From Linepithema humile (Eukaryota > Arthropoda > Insecta > Hymenoptera > Formicidae): a stretch of 64,000 nt of DNA. The translations under genes and the position numbers were made by a program. The stretch spans positions 21,582,764-21,646,763 of the forward strand of contig NC_090129.1 in assembly GCF_040581485.1 (NCBI RefSeq), read 5' to 3'. The first letter of the stretch is position 1, and every line of letters begins with the position of its first letter. Shown here piece by piece: positions 12,871 through 25,275 of the stretch. The notes beneath the pieces were generated by a model. That model searched no databases. It was not told where the DNA came from and worked only from the letters and a program-made list of their open reading frames with translations.

Positions 12871-14060
12871 GTAATTTGGCGTTAGCCGGAAGGACGAAAG
12901 TTTCCGGGGCGGAGGGAAAAAGAGAGCGGGATCGGGGGCGCCCCCTTAATCGATTATTCTCTCGCGGCAACCGCGATAAACAATGTTGGAAAACTTCGGG
13001 GGGATATTATCCCCCCGTGCCTCCATCAGGTGGATGGGTAAGCGCCGCGCGGTCCGGAGAATTTTCGAGCGTTGCAGGAATAGCGGAAGAAAAGGAAGGC
13101 AGTGGCCAAAGGGAGGATTCTTTTTATTCTCCCGCCGTCGCGGCGATCCGATTAAAAATAAATTCCACAAATGCTTGCCACTCGTAATGGCGGACTACGG
13201 GCGAAGATAAGAGTTCTTAAGAACTCCGTTTTGTCTATTCTGTTGCGTTTAATGGAAACTTTCTGTCCCAGGACGCGAGATAATGTCCGCTTTGCCTATG
13301 AGAAGCGCACAGTCGTGAACTCAACTCTAGTATATCTATAGTTAAAACTGTAATTATACTTCTATATCCTCGTTACAGTTTCCTCGCTCTGTTTGTATCT
13401 CTCATATTATTGTAATGTGTACTGACAAAGAATTTTTCTTTTACTGCTTCTATTTTTTTTTTTTTTTTTAAATATAATAAAATAATACGAGCAATTCGAA
13501 TAAATATTTTTACGCTTATCAGTATAAAGCGGCACTGAATTCTCATATTTATAACAGTGTGAAAAGCCACGACCCTCGCTTTAATAGATTCATAGTCGAT
13601 TTTTCGAGAGTCTTCTTTTCTTCGCCCTTTACACTTCATGACGCGGAAGTTATAATATCGGAAGGGTTAATTCCACGTCGGAGAACCTCGACGACGCGGT
13701 TTCTCGCCCGTCGGTCGACTGTCTCCTAAGCGTGACGGCGCGGCGGCGACGGCGGGCGAGGCTCGTTATCGATTTCGCGAGTGCCGCCGAGAGTGACTTA
13801 GCCCATTCGTTGCATACGGGAGACGACGGCAGCGGCGGCGGTGCAGCTTATCTTCCTACCGCGCGCAGCTCCGTAAGACGCGTTTACGCGTCATAGATTC
13901 CATTATATTTCTCCCGCTCGCGAGTAGCGACATTAGCGTATCTATCTACCACGGCTTCGCTTTTTATCGTGCCCGACGAAACATCTTATTGCCCGCCCGT
14001 AAATGCACTTACAAATACATACATCTTTACGTTCAACTAGAATATTTGTGTTGGCCCCGT
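12871..14060. other. GC-rich patches, possible CpG island
   Basis: Two CpG-rich blocks, about 12850-13210 and 13660-13960, flank an AT-rich spacer with a 17-T run at 13453-13469. The second block has short GGC/CGG trinucleotide stretches and a 7-bp-stem hairpin at about 13878-13893. A donor-like site (gtaagcgc) lies near 13039 on the plus strand without a convincing acceptor. This could be a promoter-type region, but no transcript start can be fixed. Confidence 0.3.
12997..13017. repeat. Perfect GC-rich hairpin
   Basis: cggggggat and its exact complement atccccccg flank a 3-nt loop, giving a 9-bp stem. No function is known. Confidence 0.65.
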
Positions 14061-14359
14061 GCCAATTCGGCGCACTATATTCTCGATAGAATTATTAAAT
14101 ACTAGGCCACTCTGTAGGGATTCCGCGGGATCTCTTTAGTTTTTAAAAGAGTCCAGCGTGAGATTAGCAAAGGCTTTGGATAGATTTTAATCGCCACGGG
14201 CGTTCAACGCGTTAGCACCGCTACACACAAAGCGCAAAAGCGTCTAGCATCTTGAAATGTTCCCGCGTTTTTGCTAGAAATCCATATCCAGACGGAAATC
14301 TTCTTTCAATAAGAAAAATGCTGATATCTGCAAAACTTTGATGTAAGTTTGAATTCTGA

Positions 14360-14383
14360 AAGACCGCAAAAAAGTGCGGTCTT
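14360..14383. repeat. Perfect 9-bp hairpin
   Basis: aagaccgca and tgcggtctt surround an A-rich 6-nt loop. It looks like a bacterial terminator stem, but in this eukaryotic context it is just a small inverted repeat. Confidence 0.6.
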
Positions 14384-17330
14384 GCCAGTATTAACGCCAT
14401 CGTCGATTCGCGCAATATTCTGTTCGAACCGACAAAAACAATCTTTTAATTGAGCCGCGGAAATCAAGATAAAAGACGCGTCTATTCACTTGGACAAGCG
14501 GTCAGCTCTAATCTTCTTCAAGGCTGCTCCTCTCACGAAATTCTATTATATTCCTGGGCAAAAGGAGCGCTCTTTAATGCACCGCCGTCGCATTTCGCGA
14601 AACCGAATACGTCCTGTCCTATCCTTTCTCCATCCTTCGCCGACGCGACCTTTGCCGGCGCGATATGTCGACGGAAGCGGAAGGCGAAGCTCGCGCGAAA
14701 AATACATACGGAGATACCGAGGAGCGGCGCGGTGCTTCTACGCCCGCGGTCATGTTTTCGTAATTAATCGGGCGCGATGTTTAACTTTAGGCTTTTAGCA
14801 CGGTTTAATATTTCAGACCGCGCGTTTTCGCAGCGCTGGCGGTTTCGCACAGAATCCGTAGCAGAGAGAAATGCGACGCAATTTTTACGCGCTCGTGTTC
14901 GCTGTCGGGGGAAAAAATGATGAGAAATGTAAAGCGCAACGTTATCTCCCGCGCGTTATTAATGCGATAATCGACATGAAAATATCGCATAAACCTTGAA
15001 TATTTTTCTATTCCGACTTGCGTGCAATAAGCATTAATCTCAGTATTTTTATTGTTGCGAATGCTTAATACAAATTTTTCAGATCATAAAATTTTCCTTT
15101 ATAATTTCTTTAATAAAATTCATCAGCATTGTTTTAATTTCTTTCAATTTACATATTACGCCATTGTAAAAAATTTAATATTCTAAATTATTCCAATCGT
15201 AATTTTAAAATACTTAAGAATTGAAGAGTTCGAAGAAACTCAATATTTTTGTTATTATTGCTCTTTTCATGAATTTGTTGAATTTTTGCTCTTTTAATGC
15301 TTCATATTTTTTCATTAATGTGATTTTCAGTCTTGATCCGCGGTATATGTAAAAGTTATCTGTTCCCATTATTCTGTACGTACAGTATGGAACTTCATAA
15401 TTCGCAAGACAAGATAAACTTTGAATAATGCATCTTAAGAACACCATCAAGCGTGTGCACAAAAAATTCATCGAACCAGTTTCTCGTCGACTTGGCGAAT
15501 TATATCATCTCGCGCGGCGAGGTCGGTGGCGGGTTTTATTCAGCGCTCGAGTGGACAGTCTCGTTGCATCAATTACGGATATCCATTAGCCTAATTAAGC
15601 CTCGCGACACGCGCGGAACTGCACCGCTCGAAGTACACCCCAACGAGACTGACAAAATGAGAAAAGAGACAATGAAAAATAAATTAATAAAAAAAACACA
15701 CACACACGAATTAAAATCAAGCGAGAAAAAAGCAAACAAATTATATAAAAGCAGTAAATTAAAAAAAAAATAAATTAAAATAACGAATCAAAATTGTGTG
15801 TGTTGTAGATAAATTGAGACGAGAAGGTGTAAATGATGTGAGACGATGAGAAGAGAAAAGCGATGTAGACATACTGAGGGGAGGCAAAATATACTCTCGA
15901 AAAGTTTCGACAAAAGCGAAGTACCGCCTCCGCCGCCTTATGGGAAATTACACGACGAGCTCGGCGGATTACCGTAACCTTTCCAAGTAACTCGTCCTCC
16001 CCCTACTTTTCGTTGATCCCCTTTTCCGCTTTGTCGAGTCATTCTCGACCTCCGTCTCATTCTGAGAAGGTTGCAAATCTCCTTCTAACGCCTATCGCGA
16101 TTTTACCTTGAACGTATTCGAAAAATATCGACATGCCATCATGAGAAGGCGAATCGAACGATGATAAATTTGAGGATTAAGGTGGGGTGATGATTCTTCG
16201 GAAACGTCTGAATTTTTGCGTAGATCAGTTTAGTAATACATATAGATAATCACACGATTTCCTTCCATTTTCTTTCCTTTCGGCTTTTTTCTTCGACAAA
16301 TTTATTATACGTTAAGTTCTTCTAAAACTGTATAATTTGCTATATTAAATATATTCATCTAGAAATAGATTTTCATTTAAAAAATCGATTTAAAATTAAC
16401 CTAAAAATATAATTTTGTTATTTAATTGCACTTTTAATTAATTATTTTTAAATATAAAATAATTAAATGTAATATATATATAATGCTCCTTTCGTCTCTT
16501 GCTATATCTTGTTTCTAATATTCGCGGTTTTGAGATATATCTAAGACATCTCTCAGTCTTGATCATCAGAACGTAACGCGCAGTGGGGCGCGACTGGGAA
16601 CATATGCATAACACATAATGCATATGCGGAAGCTCAACGTCGGGAAATTTGGAGAGACTGAGCGCGAGAGAGATTTTAAATTGGATTGAGCGTGTTAATG
16701 AGTTTTGCAAATTATTGCCTCTCGCACAAGCGTAAACCTGCATGTGCCAACACTCTTCGTTTTATATCGAAACAACTAAAAACAATTAATAATTACGCGT
16801 TCAAACGATACTTTCGACGCTTTTCTCGTAAAAGCATTATCAATTAATTGACTTACAAGAATTTCTCCAAATACCACAAGTTTCAAATTTGTTATGAATC
16901 AAAATGAAACATTGGCGTACTTTATACACGTTTAACGTTAAAAGTTACAATCAAGTTTAGTTTCAAAATTTCTTCAAGAAAAAGATCGATTCCAAGTTAT
17001 TAAAAAAAAGTGTAAATTGAGAATAAAATCTTGAAACATTTTATATATAATTCATTACGCATGTAAGTACAATAAAGCGCATATGAAAAAGATATGTAAC
17101 TTTCATTTTGTGTTAATTTATAATACTAAAATTTTATACACTCGGATTTCATTAAAATAAAGATTTGTTTGAAACATAATACGTGAAAAAATTTTTACCA
17201 TCACGAACATTTCAATCATTGTTCTCGGCAACAAGTTTCTCGTTTTTTTTCTCTCTGACCGATTAATATTCGAACCCACGTATTAGAAGAGTCGAGAGGA
17301 AGTTTTCACGGGGAAGTGACACGTCCGAGA
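14384..17330. other. Noncoding DNA
   Basis: A GC-richer part at 14440-14960 holds two overlapping short frames (105 and 102 codons) with no known domain. From 15000 to 17330 the DNA is AT-rich. A strong minus-strand donor (gtaagtcaat) near 16851 lacks an acceptor. Nothing else was found. Confidence 0.5.
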
Positions 17331-17489
17331 CGGCGAATTAATTAGTCGGCGAACTGATGAAGCCATTAATTACGCCGACGGTTCGAGCAGTTCCCTTGTC
17401 TTGGGGATCACCTTGTAAGTGGCGACCGGTCGAACCCGAAATCCTGAACGATAAAACCGACGAGTGCCATCGCTCGGGCGAACCCCGGA

Positions 17490-17615
17490 ACGTCACGGGA
17501 CGAAACTTGGACGAAACCAGACAATGGTACTCCATTAAGAGCGCTTTCATCTTTGAAACGAAGTCGGTCGAGTAGCTTGACGATCCTCAATACTTAACCT
17601 CGGCCATTCCTACGT
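17490..17615. repeat. Diverged duplicate, copy 1 (partner at 18.9 kb)
   Basis: This GC-balanced segment aligns in the same orientation with 18910-19015. Shared words include tactccattaag, ggacgaaa, gtcgag and cttaacct in the same order. The open frames over it, up to 72 codons on either strand, are short and unrecognised. Confidence 0.35.
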
Positions 17616-17639
17616 TCTCGCTTCCTGTCACGACAGGTC

Positions 17640-18080
17640 GCGCTTGTAGGTCGACGGAGCGATTTTAAACTCGACTTCAATTTTAAGCTCATTTCTTACA
17701 CGGTACGAAGGCATACCACAAGAGGTAATCACGAAGAGAGGTTTTCGAAAGCATCGGACAACAAGACCGTTCTACACGGAGTGCTCGGTGAACAGAATGA
17801 TGTTTCTCGTGGAAAAGTGAAATAATTTTTTCGTAATGAAAGTGCCCGAAGTATAAATAGTTTTTGAATTATAAGCGATGAAAACAAATTTTCTCTTCAA
17901 TTGTCAAATAATGTTCGAACTCTTCAGATTAAAAGAAAATAATATCTAGTAAATTACTATAATATCTACTTTTTGATAAAGATTGTCGCTTCATATAATG
18001 TTGTGTAATTAACAGAAATAGTTTCATCTATTGAAACTGTACGTTTAAGATTCTACTGGATATATTATGTTCAATAAATG
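17640..18080. other. AT-rich sequence downstream of the 18.1-kb exon
   Basis: If the minus-strand exon at 18091-18150 is real, this is the start of its downstream intron. It is AT-rich with no other feature. Confidence 0.4.
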
Positions 18081-18090
18081 TCAAACTTAC

Positions 18091-18150
18091 CGAATGCGCT
18101 CTGGAAACGTCGAAATTCAGATTTGATTGCGCCGCGGTGATTCGGTGGCA
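18091..18150 (-). CDS. Candidate 60-nt internal exon, gene unknown
   Basis: On the minus strand a long pyrimidine tract ending in tctttttttccag directly precedes 60 nt that end at the consensus donor gtaagtttga. This is the best acceptor-donor pair in the window. The length is a multiple of three. Two frames are open: phase 0 reads CHRITAAQSNLNFDVSRAHS, and the phase entered after two bases reads PPNHRGAIKSEFRRFQSAF; the other frame has a stop. I recognise neither peptide. The exon could be a coding cassette or a 5' UTR exon of a gene with very long introns. Phase 0 agrees with the upstream candidates at 45.9 and 47.0 kb. No downstream exon was identified between here and the left end of the window. 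Confidence 0.45.
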
Positions 18151-18909
18151 CTGGAAAAAAAGAGAAAAGTCCATGTTAATTCCAAATATACTGGCAAAAA
18201 CGTTGGAATCATCACAGATGAGAGAATAATGTATTAAAATGTAAAATTCATAGATTCATGCTTTCAACGGCAAATGGAAATGTTTCTGACGTAACAATGG
18301 TGCACAATTGAGAATATTAAAGACATGACAAATACACATTATATCCTGTGTTTATTAACATTCGCGTGTACATAAAAAATGGATAGCATCTATATAAGTG
18401 TATTAATGTAAAAGATGAAAGGTCTATCTAACCAATTACTTTTATTTGCACATTTGTCTATCAATTACTGAATTATTATGTAATTATAATGCTTTAGTAT
18501 GCCGGCGTGCCAGAATTACAGTGATAATAATGTTGTTTGTCTAATGCCGGAATGAATAATGCCCGTTTATGGTTTACGGTAAATATACAATCACAGATTA
18601 TGGTTACATACTTATTCAAGCGTAGACGGGCAGCGTGAAAGCATGCCATTGTTCCCGCATGTATGGGTGCTAAGTGCCGGGCAGGAAACGGACATATTCC
18701 AAGCCGTATGGTGGAAAGGAAAACGTTCCGTTCGCCCCGATCTGTGCGAGCATAATTTCGCGAGCTTCACGACCGGTAACCTCTCACCCTGCGATCACTT
18801 ATCACCGCGCTACGATACATTATTCACGACTTGGAAAAAAATCAAGGAAGAGCCGTAACTGTAACTGGCTTTACGAACCACCTCGACTTGACCTAGTCAC
18901 CGGGAGTGT

Positions 18910-19015
18910 TTCGCCGGGGGAAATCGCACGGACGAAATCGCACGATTATACTCCATTAAGTTGTGCGCCCTTGTTCCGTCGAGCCTCGATGCTTAACCTA
19001 CCCCAGCGCCATGCT
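18910..19015. repeat. Diverged duplicate, copy 2 (partner at 17.5 kb)
   Basis: Aligns with 17490-17615 as described there. It is followed by a plus-strand purine-rich block (about 19035-19140). A small acceptor-donor pair at 19027/19049 encloses 21 nt and is not convincing as an exon. Confidence 0.35.
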
Positions 19016-20060
19016 TGCTCCTCGCAGTAGGGCAATGGCGAACAAGAAGTAAGCAAGTGAGCAAGAAAGACAGGGAAGAAAAGAGAGGAATCGGCCGGAA
19101 GAAGAGAAAAGGCGGAGGATGGAAAGGAAAGATGCAGGAATGCTACGTAGGTACTTCCAATTCGATCTGTGGTCTAAGCCTTTAATGCCTGCTTATTCGC
19201 TCGCTGGAAGAGGATCCCGAAGAGGTATCTAAACTTTCCGAACGCTCCCCGGAAGAGAGCTAAACGCCGAACGATTTTGCTGCCGCCGGGGAATACTTCT
19301 TTCCTCCACTAAGTTCCAGCAATAGTTATCGATGGTTGGACGAATTACGTCGTGACACGAGATATGAACTCAATATATGAACTGTTTATTTCGAAGAAAA
19401 ATCAAGGATTTTCTGATCCAATTTCTCACGTTTCCAATTCGTATAAGAAAGTCGCGATTATAAAGTTTCGGGAATTTTATTCAAATAAACGCTTTGCGTC
19501 AAATTATACGTAAGATCTTATTAAATTAATTTATATTAATAAGTGAGTCATATACTGTAATGGAATGTTTAATGATATCGGCATTTCACATTCAACATTC
19601 ACTAATGGTCCATGATGTATTTTATTATATACACATGTGTTTATCGTGCAAATAAGATAGAATCGATTCGATTCGAAATTTGACTTTTACAATCATTAAA
19701 TTAATGGAGCATTTATTTCAAACTATCTATAAAATATAATTTAAATCTTAATATAAATTTAAACTGTTAAATGGAAGAATTAAGTAGAAAATGTAACATA
19801 TTCGCGCGATGTATTTCATAGAGATTGTTATTTGTATTACACTGACAAATAGTAAAAGCAAAACAAATAAATCTATACTTAACAAATTTTGTACATTGAT
19901 CGCAGAGAAAAACATGATTTACTAGCACCAAATATATCGTTTCAAACCCTTCACTGCAATTCTTCAAGCAGTCGGAAATAATTCTTGCCCGGATATCTCT
20001 ATCGGCAATGTAGTAAAATTGCGGAGCCCCTCCGTTCCGCAGAGAAAGAGAGAAGAGTGT

Positions 20061-20071
20061 GGGGGGGGGGG
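20061..20071. repeat. G11 homopolymer
   Basis: Eleven consecutive G on the plus strand, followed by AGG. Confidence 0.9.
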
Positions 20072-20363
20072 AGGTGCAAGCGAAAGAGAAACGAGTCCAA
20101 AGAGATCGCGGGCATTACAACGTGTACTCCGACATCGACTCGACTTTCCACCGTGAAAGAAAAAAGATGCGGGCGAGCCGGAAAAAGAGAGGCAAAGCGA
20201 GCGCGCGCGTTCTATATCCCTTGGATATCGGCGATTGTGTTTTTTGTCAAGGATCGAAAGTGCCTCGTCTACCCACACCGGTGCGCTTTGACGTTTAACC
20301 GGACGCTTATCGATTGCGGAATTTATTTCTTTTCGTATCTCCAGTCTCTGCCACCATTGTCCG

Positions 20364-20440
20364 CCCTCTCGCTCTCTCTTACACATATTCTCTCTCTCTC
20401 TCCCTCTGTCTCCCCCTCTCTTCCTCTCCTTCTCTCTCCC
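20364..20440. repeat. CT-rich microsatellite
   Basis: Imperfect CT dinucleotides with CCC interruptions; the cleanest part is about 20390-20403. Confidence 0.93.
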
Positions 20441-20829
20441 GTTCACTCGCGTTCTCTCTACGTTCGCCATCCCTTCCGCATCCCCAATGCCGTTCTCTTT
20501 ATCCCGAATCACCCGGCGGACCGGTCTCTCATTCCCATTTTGTTTCCGTTCCCCGACGGCTGTACAGATAGGTGAGATTAAGCCCCGCGATGGCGCGGCT
20601 GCGGTTATCAGGAGATTGCATTTTAGCATAATGGCTACGAGAGGCCGCATTGTAGCTCCGTTTTGAGGGACGCGCCCGTGATGTCGCTGCGTCGTGATGG
20701 GTGTCAGGGCATTTATCATGGACCAGGTATTTTTGCTATCCCTTACCCCGTACTGCCTCTCGTTCACCCTCCGGCCCACGTGTACACGCGTCTCGGATTC
20801 GTATAAACTGAGTTTTCACTCTGATGCCG

Positions 20830-23000
20830 TTGTTGCAAGGAAAGCTATATATTAATAAACGAAATGCATTTGCCTAAATTACATTGTTGATGGCCATTTT
20901 TTATTCTCTCTTCCATCTTCATATTCCGCGCGATCAAAATTGACACGATAATTTCATCAATTGATAATCTATTAAAATCGGAAATCGAACATGCGTAAAA
21001 CATTTTTATTAAATATTGTAATTATCAGCAAACTCACAAACAGTATTACAGAAAGAATAATTGAACAAGACCGCTAGCATGTTCCGCAGCTTACGCAGCT
21101 AATATTATTAAGGTGGGTGCCGATTTGGCGCGCACTATGTTTGCGTAATACATCAATCGCGACGGCGAACAGACTTGCGCGCCGATGATGCTCGTTCAAT
21201 TAAACATTTCAGGCTAATTCCGGCCTGTGCGATGCATATGCATGCGCGTACATACGCTGCACGGTGTATCCAATGCGCGTGGCTATATGCTAATCGCGCG
21301 TGCTTCCAAGTTTACTCGTTTGCACGATCAGAAAGAGCGAACACGTTTCTCGTGAAATACGTGTCATACTTCGAGATGATGACGCAATCGATATTCTAAC
21401 ACTGTCGATAACAGGCGAGAGAAATATATTCACTTGAAGCACTATTGATTTTGTCATCCACTTCTAATAACAATAAGAGATATCATTTTTTTAAATAAGT
21501 GAATAATATAGAGTATTATATAGACAGTTGACGTTAATTCATGAGATTATTGCACTTTGGTGGCTTATTCGAATTCACAATCGACCAATTGTACGGATTC
21601 ACGCAATTCGTTGCACCATTAAACCACCTTTCGTATTAAATTCATTAAAATTAATCAATTATTTCGATATTAAGATTAACCGTATTAAATATCTATATGT
21701 CAGTTAATATTGTTGAAAAATATATTAAATATATAATACAAGTAAATCTCTTTATCTTTCTTGCGCTGAAATAAATTCGATACTCGACCAAATATCGATT
21801 ACTTACAAATACAAAAAATAATTGTTAATTATTAATACTCGAGGGATTATCAATAGCCTAGTGTTATTCGACAATTAATCAACAATTAATAATTATTTAT
21901 CAAATGTCTACATGTTCCTTATAATTCATAATGATTTTTAAATAATCTCTAATTCACAAAATACACCAATTTGTGAAGCGCTGATTAACTTGCCCGTTGG
22001 ACTGAATTCAATCGTATTGAATAATGTAATATATACATGTACATGATAATAGAACAAGGAATATCAATAGAATATCAAGAGAATATAAATTCTAAATGTA
22101 TAACGGACAGTTTTTCAAATATAATAACTACTGGAAGAGAAATTCCTAAAGTACAGATAAAATCTGATCGATAATTAATTACCGTCCCAATCAGAGATTG
22201 GAAATAATACGTGATTATTCACGAATATGAACACTGCTTAACATCCCGAATAATACACCGATATACAAAGTTTTGTGCTGAATAGAAATTCACGTATATA
22301 TCTATTTCACCTATAAATTACATTCTCGTGTAACGCACATAAAATCAAATCAATAAACTATACTTTTTTTTATAAATAATCACTAAAATATTTAACGTGA
22401 CACGTATTTAATTCCATAACAGTAACGTGACATATAAAATTTAGTAAACCAAACCGCATATGATATTGTGACTAGAATTATTGAAAGAATCGATGGTATT
22501 CATTTATAGATCGAATCATCATTTTCACGTTATTATTTTTTAAAAGCAATTAGTTACTTGTATCGTATTTATCGGCCAATTGAAATTTACACATATTTAT
22601 AACAGTTTATCATATATTCGAACATTATCATTGCCATAACCCGTCTCTCTTCTGCAACGGCATACGCAATTATTATACATACCTCTCATCAATGGTATTA
22701 TTATTTGGTATTATATTATCAGTCAATCGAATTAGTAATATTATCAATAATGTTCATCAATCTTTTGTAATTAAAAAATATTAAATTTATAATTATTCAC
22801 ATATCATGTAAATTTTTGCCCTCCTTTTAAATTTAATTTTTTGAATCTTTTCTATCATTTCTTTTTCAACTCTCTCATTATCATTAATAAATTGCTTTAA
22901 TTTTGATTTCAGATAATAATATATATTCAGTTTTTCATAATTCCTGCAATATTGCAATTTACATAATTCATTTGTACATCGATATTTCCATTCATACGTG
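20830..23000. other. Long AT-rich desert
   Basis: Apart from a short GC-rich patch at 21110-21370, this stretch is very AT-rich with dense stops in every frame. It contains scattered short palindromes of TTAATT type, expected by chance in such DNA. No exon, repeat unit or terminal inverted repeat was found. Confidence 0.6.
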
Positions 23001-23159
23001 ATATTACTCTATTAACAGACAATGTTCTAGCCGTTCGGAAGAGGAGCTTCTTAGAGTATAATACACCTTCCCAGTTACTGTCTATGTAATATGCAACAGC
23101 AATATTCCCTTCGTATACTCGACCGATTAAGACGTGAAGCAGATAGCTATATAACGTCC

Positions 23160-23850
23160 ATCGGATACCCATAAAAGTTTTCGGTTCCTCGCCTCTTACA
23201 TCTCGCCCGGAGGAAAGGGAGCTGCAACGCGGTTGCATATAATGCGATCAGCCGAGAAATAATAACCGTAACCCCCGACGCGATCGCGACGCGTGCACGC
23301 CGGGGCGCAGCCGGCACCGAATAAATAATTCAGAGTCTACTTCGGCGCGCAGACGGCGGCACGAAAAACTTTTAAATGACTCCTGACGAAAATAGTGGTT
23401 CAGCCGCGGCATAAGCCGGAACACGTCGTCGGGGGGCCGAGGATGCCGGACCGGTAGACGACGAGCGAGGAGGGTGAGAAGCGGTAGTGGGCGGAGGGAG
23501 AGGAAGGGAAACACTCAGCAGCTTGTAAATTTGATTTAGTCGAGCTCTCTGTAGCGTACATCGTATCCTGCGAAGTTACGGTTGCGTGGCTCTCGGCTGG
23601 TTATAACGAATTCGGGATCGGCGAACGAGGGACGACGGGTGGCTGAGGGGGCCGAGGGATGGAAAAGGGAACGGCGAACGATCTGGCGAACGGAATGGGA
23701 AAGGCGGGGGAGGGGCAACGGAGCACAACGATATGTCGCGGGTATAATATGCCTCGGCGGAGTCGAAAACATGTTCGCACGTGAATATACGATAGAGAAA
23801 GAGCGAACGAGAAAAAGAGATGCGTGCGTGTGAATTAATCGGTGTAAAGC
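23160..23850. other. CpG-rich patch
   Basis: High in GC and CpG, with short ORFs on both strands (up to 88 codons) that are Arg/Pro-rich and unrecognised. No paired splice sites. It could be a regulatory CpG patch. Confidence 0.3.
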
Positions 23851-23854
23851 TCTA

Positions 23855-23870
23855 TTTTTTTTTTTTTTTT
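23855..23870. repeat. Poly-T tract
   Basis: About 16 consecutive T. Confidence 0.9.
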
Positions 23871-24537
23871 CACGGTAGACCTCGATCTCTTCTATGCCCA
23901 GAGAGATAAAATCACGTAAGCAGCAATTATGATTGCAGCCGCGCGCGTTCTATGCGAGTAACATGAAATGTAGTGAAGATGCATGAATAGGATTGAAATG
24001 AGAGTAACTGGATCAGATTTTATCTTAACATCGCGCTCACCGATTCACTTCCATCCGTATCGGCTTAATCTGCATATATTAATTCTCTCCTGATCGTTCA
24101 GAAAGCAGTTTTGCAAAATCATTATATTTTCTATAGGAAACGGGAGTTTTTCACATTAATCGGATTAATTTTCCAACGCTATTCATTGGTCATTACTACG
24201 TATTTTCAATGCGAGTGCAGTGATCACGCTAAAAATTAAGTTACCGAATGTCTGCTAAATAAAATCGTTTTCGAATATCTACTTTTACTTATTTTCACCG
24301 TTCGCGCGAATGCATTCCTGCACATTTTAGCCGGCAGTAAGGAAATAAAGTGAAGATAGATTTGTATCTTCTTTTTTTCGTTTCTAATAATTGTTAATTA
24401 TAAAAAATTCCAATAATGAACGCAAATTCTATGGTACGGCGAACGACGAGCAATGATGCGTTCAGCATAATGACACGCCTCGTCGAGTCCGAAAAGCAGC
24501 CCGGACACGTTTCGCACGGAGCGAAGACCGAAAGAAA

Positions 24538-24554
24538 CGGAAATTAATCGGAGA
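24538..24554. repeat. Exact 17-mer shared with 25259-25275
   Basis: CGGAAATTAATCGGAGA occurs here and 721 bp downstream in the same orientation. Weaker similarity extends upstream of both. It may be a remnant of an old duplication. Confidence 0.4.
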
Positions 24555-25258
24555 GCACTCTTTTTTTTTTCAGCACGACCTGCGGCGTTATGTCCAGCGT
24601 GGCAAAAACCGCTCGAGATATCGTCGGACACGACATCTATTTCTGTGGGAATTTCGAACTCGCGCAAAAAGTAATGCTCTTATCTGAGATCAAAATTTTT
24701 CTTCTTTTCTTTTTTCATACATTTTTTTCATCTCGCGCTTAACTTTCGTGAAAGATTCTCCTTTATTCCTGACGACGTCCACGCGACGTATCAAAAAGAC
24801 TGATTTCGAGCTCTGGACTTGCACACATTAGCAGAAACAAAAGCACACGTCAAGATTACTTTCATTCGCGTTTCAAGCCCTCTGGGTTTCGTAAAGATCG
24901 AAAGGAAACGGTATGCGCGCGAACATTTCTCGTCAGTACAAACACCGCGTGTTTCGCAATAAGTGGAAACGACACGAACGGGGTCAGACGAAGCGAGGAT
25001 AAATCATACCTGTATTACCCGCGACGGTGGCTAACTCTCGCGAGCAATACGGTCTGAAAAAGTTTAAGGATAATACTTATAAATAACGAATAACCTGAAT
25101 GCATAATACAGAGGAAAGAGACGGGGCCCGGTGCAGTAAGGGGGAGGAAAATGACGACGACCGACGGGGGGGGAGGGGGGGAGGATACGATACGCTTCGG
25201 TGGACTTGAAACTAAGAACCGCGCCGGGAATGGCGAGCGCAAGCGGCGAGGACGGAGG

Positions 25259-25275
25259 CGGAAATTAATCGGAGA
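25259..25275. repeat. Second copy of the 17-mer
   Basis: The partner of 24538-24554, identical over 17 bases. Confidence 0.4.

Larger units (their letters stand above)
19964..20779 (-). other. Longest ORF of the window (271 codons), probably spurious
   Basis: An open frame from an ATG at 20779 runs 271 codons to 19964. It is rich in Arg, Glu and Lys where it crosses the CT/GA microsatellite (about 20364-20440) and has a run of prolines opposite the G tract near 20061. No domain, signal peptide or known family is visible. The opposite strand is also open (19985-20575, 196 codons), with an acceptor-like site at about 20344 and a donor-like site (gtgagatt) after 20571. Low stop-codon density in GC- and purine-biased DNA explains most of this. 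I give a real protein a low probability. Confidence 0.12.

Noticed and set aside
14360..14383. Stem-loop resembling a bacterial terminator
   Set aside because: The sequence context is eukaryotic and the T-run expected after the stem is missing.
17262..17275. Minus-strand gggttcgaatatt, resembling a tRNA B box
   Set aside because: No matching A box or acceptor stem in the surrounding 90 bases.
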